NCBI GenBank assembly: GCA_004376055.2 | Contig: CP049016.1 | Coordinates: 1,922,001 to 1,986,000 of the forward strand | Direction of reading: 5' to 3' | Origin: Nitrospirales bacterium LBB_01 | GTDB lineage: Bacteria > Nitrospirota > Thermodesulfovibrionia > Thermodesulfovibrionales > Magnetobacteriaceae | DNA length: 64,000 nt | Part shown: positions 63,045 through 64,000 of the stretch, one piece after another | Numbering within the stretch: the stretch's first letter is position 1 | How the letters are laid out: each line of letters starts with the position of its first letter | The notes under the pieces: generated by a model | Told to the model about the DNA's origin: nothing | The model's input: the letters and a program-made list of their open reading frames with translations, nothing else | The model's database searches: none | Position numbers and translations under genes: made by a program

Positions 63045-63881
63045 ATGTCCATTAGGGTATTTGTAATCAAAACTATTTTCGTGTTATCCGCGATTTTAGT
63101 TACAATATGTCCCGCCGTTACCTTTGCTGAAACCACAGACACTGTAACCAGCATGGTTTTTGTGCCCGTAAAATGCGGGTGTTTTGAAATGGGGGATACG
63201 GTTGGAGATGGCGATCCAAACGAGCGGCCTGCCCGTGAGGTATGCGTAAATGATTTTTCCATGGGAAAATATGAAGTTACAAACGAACAGTTCAGAAAAT
63301 TCCGCCCTGACCATGACAGCGGTAAATTTGAAGGGCTAACCTTAAACGAGGATAAACAGCCTGTCGTGAATGTTTCATGGGAGGATGCAACAGAGTTTGC
63401 CAAATGGCTTTCAAAAAAATCTGGGCATACTTACAGACTGCCTTCAGAGGCCGAGTGGGAATATGCTGCACGCTCCGGAACAAAAACGAGTCATTATTGG
63501 GGAAATGACACAGCGGAGGCATGTACGTACGCAAACGTGTCGGATGTCACTGCTCAGAAACGTTTCTCTAAATGGAGGTCTTTTAATTGTGACGACGGGT
63601 TTTTAGTGGCGGCGCCGGTTGGCAGTTTTAAGCCAAATGCGTATGGGCTTTACGATATGCTGGGAAATGCGTGGGAGTGGGTACAAGACATTTATAACGC
63701 CGAGGCTTACAGTAAACTCCCTAAAAATAACCCTGTGTATGAAGGTAGTGGCGAGTATCGTGTTGAGCGCGGCGGCGGTTGGAGCAACGGCCCAATGGGT
63801 GTCAGAAGCTCGCACCGCATAGGGCTTACCCCTACTTTTGGCCATCGTTCGCTGGGTTTTCGCCTTGTGATGGAGAAATAA
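63045..63881 (+). CDS. Secreted FGE/SUMF1-fold protein without the catalytic cysteines
   Basis: 278 aa from ATG 63045, chosen because GGGAGG precedes it and a signal peptide ('SIRVFVIKTIFVLSAIL', cut near residue 27) follows. The FGE-sulfatase fold is clear: 'MVFVPVKCGCFEMGDTVGDG', 'YEVTNEQFRKF', 'PVVNVSWEDATEFAKWLS', 'YRLPSEAEWEYAAR', 'NAYGLYDMLGNAWEWVQD' and the final 'GHRSLGFRLV'. The two active-site Cys expected after 'ERGGGWSNG' are absent, so it is probably not a formylglycine generator but a binding or other-activity member of the family. Confidence 0.9.
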   Translation: MSIRVFVIKTIFVLSAILVTICPAVTFAETTDTVTSMVFVPVKCGCFEMGDTVGDGDPNERPAREVCVNDFSMGKYEVTNEQFRKFRPDHDSGKFEGLTLNEDKQPVVNVSWEDATEFAKWLSKKSGHTYRLPSEAEWEYAARSGTKTSHYWGNDTAEACTYANVSDVTAQKRFSKWRSFNCDDGFLVAAPVGSFKPNAYGLYDMLGNAWEWVQDIYNAEAYSKLPKNNPVYEGSGEYRVERGGGWSNGPMGVRSSHRIGLTPTFGHRSLGFRLVMEK

Positions 63882-63946
63882 CTTTTAAAATAGCATAATT
63901 CAGAAATGAATATAGTAATCAATTGATACTCCTAAGGAGGTAGTAA

Positions 63947-64000
63947 ATGAGCAAGAAGAAGAAATATATAATTCCGTTTTTACTCATAATCGTCTTTCTT
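63947..64000 (+). CDS. Start of a protein with N-terminal membrane/signal segment (runs off the window)
   Basis: AAGGAGG precedes ATG 63947 by 7 nt. The 18 visible codons read 'MSKKKKYIIPFLLIIVFL', a basic n-region followed by a hydrophobic stretch, as in a signal peptide or membrane anchor. It lies 65 bp downstream of the FGE-fold gene. Function cannot be told. Confidence 0.7.
   Translation, partial: MSKKKKYIIPFLLIIVFL

Noticed and set aside
1-64000. CRISPR array
   Set aside because: No set of regularly spaced short direct repeats with unique spacers; the only repeats are the MITE-like copies, the IS pair and short internal units.
1-64000. Magnetosome (mam/mad) genes
   Set aside because: None of the encoded proteins shows such features, so the Magnetobacterium-like guess rests only on general gene content.

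Overview
The window is 64 kb of bacterial chromosome of moderate to low GC. It is dense in housekeeping genes and has short intergenic gaps. No rRNA or taxon-specific marker is present. The gene families (a very large sensor-kinase content, Rieske plus a b6-type cytochrome b, YeeE halves, IHF pairs, a radical SAM protein with a B12-binding-like N-terminus, sigma-54 activators) fit a Gram-negative anaerobe of the Nitrospirota / Desulfobacterota type. Candidatus Magnetobacterium-like Nitrospirota is my best guess, at low confidence. No magnetosome genes are seen.

Layout. 1-5 kb: the start of lexA with its promoter, ndk, mdh, a VTT-domain membrane protein, a cyclophilin-like gene split by an IS3-family element, and an MNT/HEPN pair. 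5-10 kb: a radical SAM protein, two sigma-54-activator-type AAA+ genes (one broken by TGA and without the GAFTGA loop) and a slipin. 10-16 kb: a leftward rny-ymdB-osmC-pgpA-thpR operon with a possible structured RNA in front, then two YeeE/YedE half-transporters. 16-25 kb: gpsA-larB-pilB-like, a methyltransferase, and a CheY-like protein opposite a hybrid kinase whose heme-sensor half is separated by a one-base shift in a G run. 25-36 kb: a long rightward run pheA-hisC-aroF-tyrA-aroA-cmk-ispH-rpsA-sppA, then ihf, Rieske and cytochrome b. 36-43 kb: a leftward glgC-yjbQ-cupin-neuB-neuC-neuA-glycosyltransferase run, which would make a nucleotide-activated nonulosonic (sialic-acid-like) sugar. 43-46 kb: a type II restriction-modification pair whose nuclease is split by a second, apparently identical copy of the IS. 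46-54 kb: a VWA protein with a coiled-coil partner, a SurA-like chaperone, ihfA-merR, tRNA-Pro and a GAF-GAF histidine kinase. 54-57 kb: tRNA-Gln, then prs-rplY-pth and a lone pyruvate-kinase C-terminal domain. 57-62 kb: a leftward Mce/Mla lipid-transport operon headed by a CHASE2-adenylate cyclase and carrying an ABC subunit that has lost its ATPase motifs. The window ends with a YdjM-like protein, an FGE-fold protein without the expected cysteines, and the start of one more gene.

The most notable signals are five genes caught in inactivation or variable states: two IS insertions with exact 3-bp duplications, one nonsense codon, one homopolymer frameshift and one degenerate ABC ATPase. Others are a four-copy MITE-like repeat family, two genes that seem to use AUU/AUA start codons, and a twinned Cys/His motif in the GAF sensor kinase.
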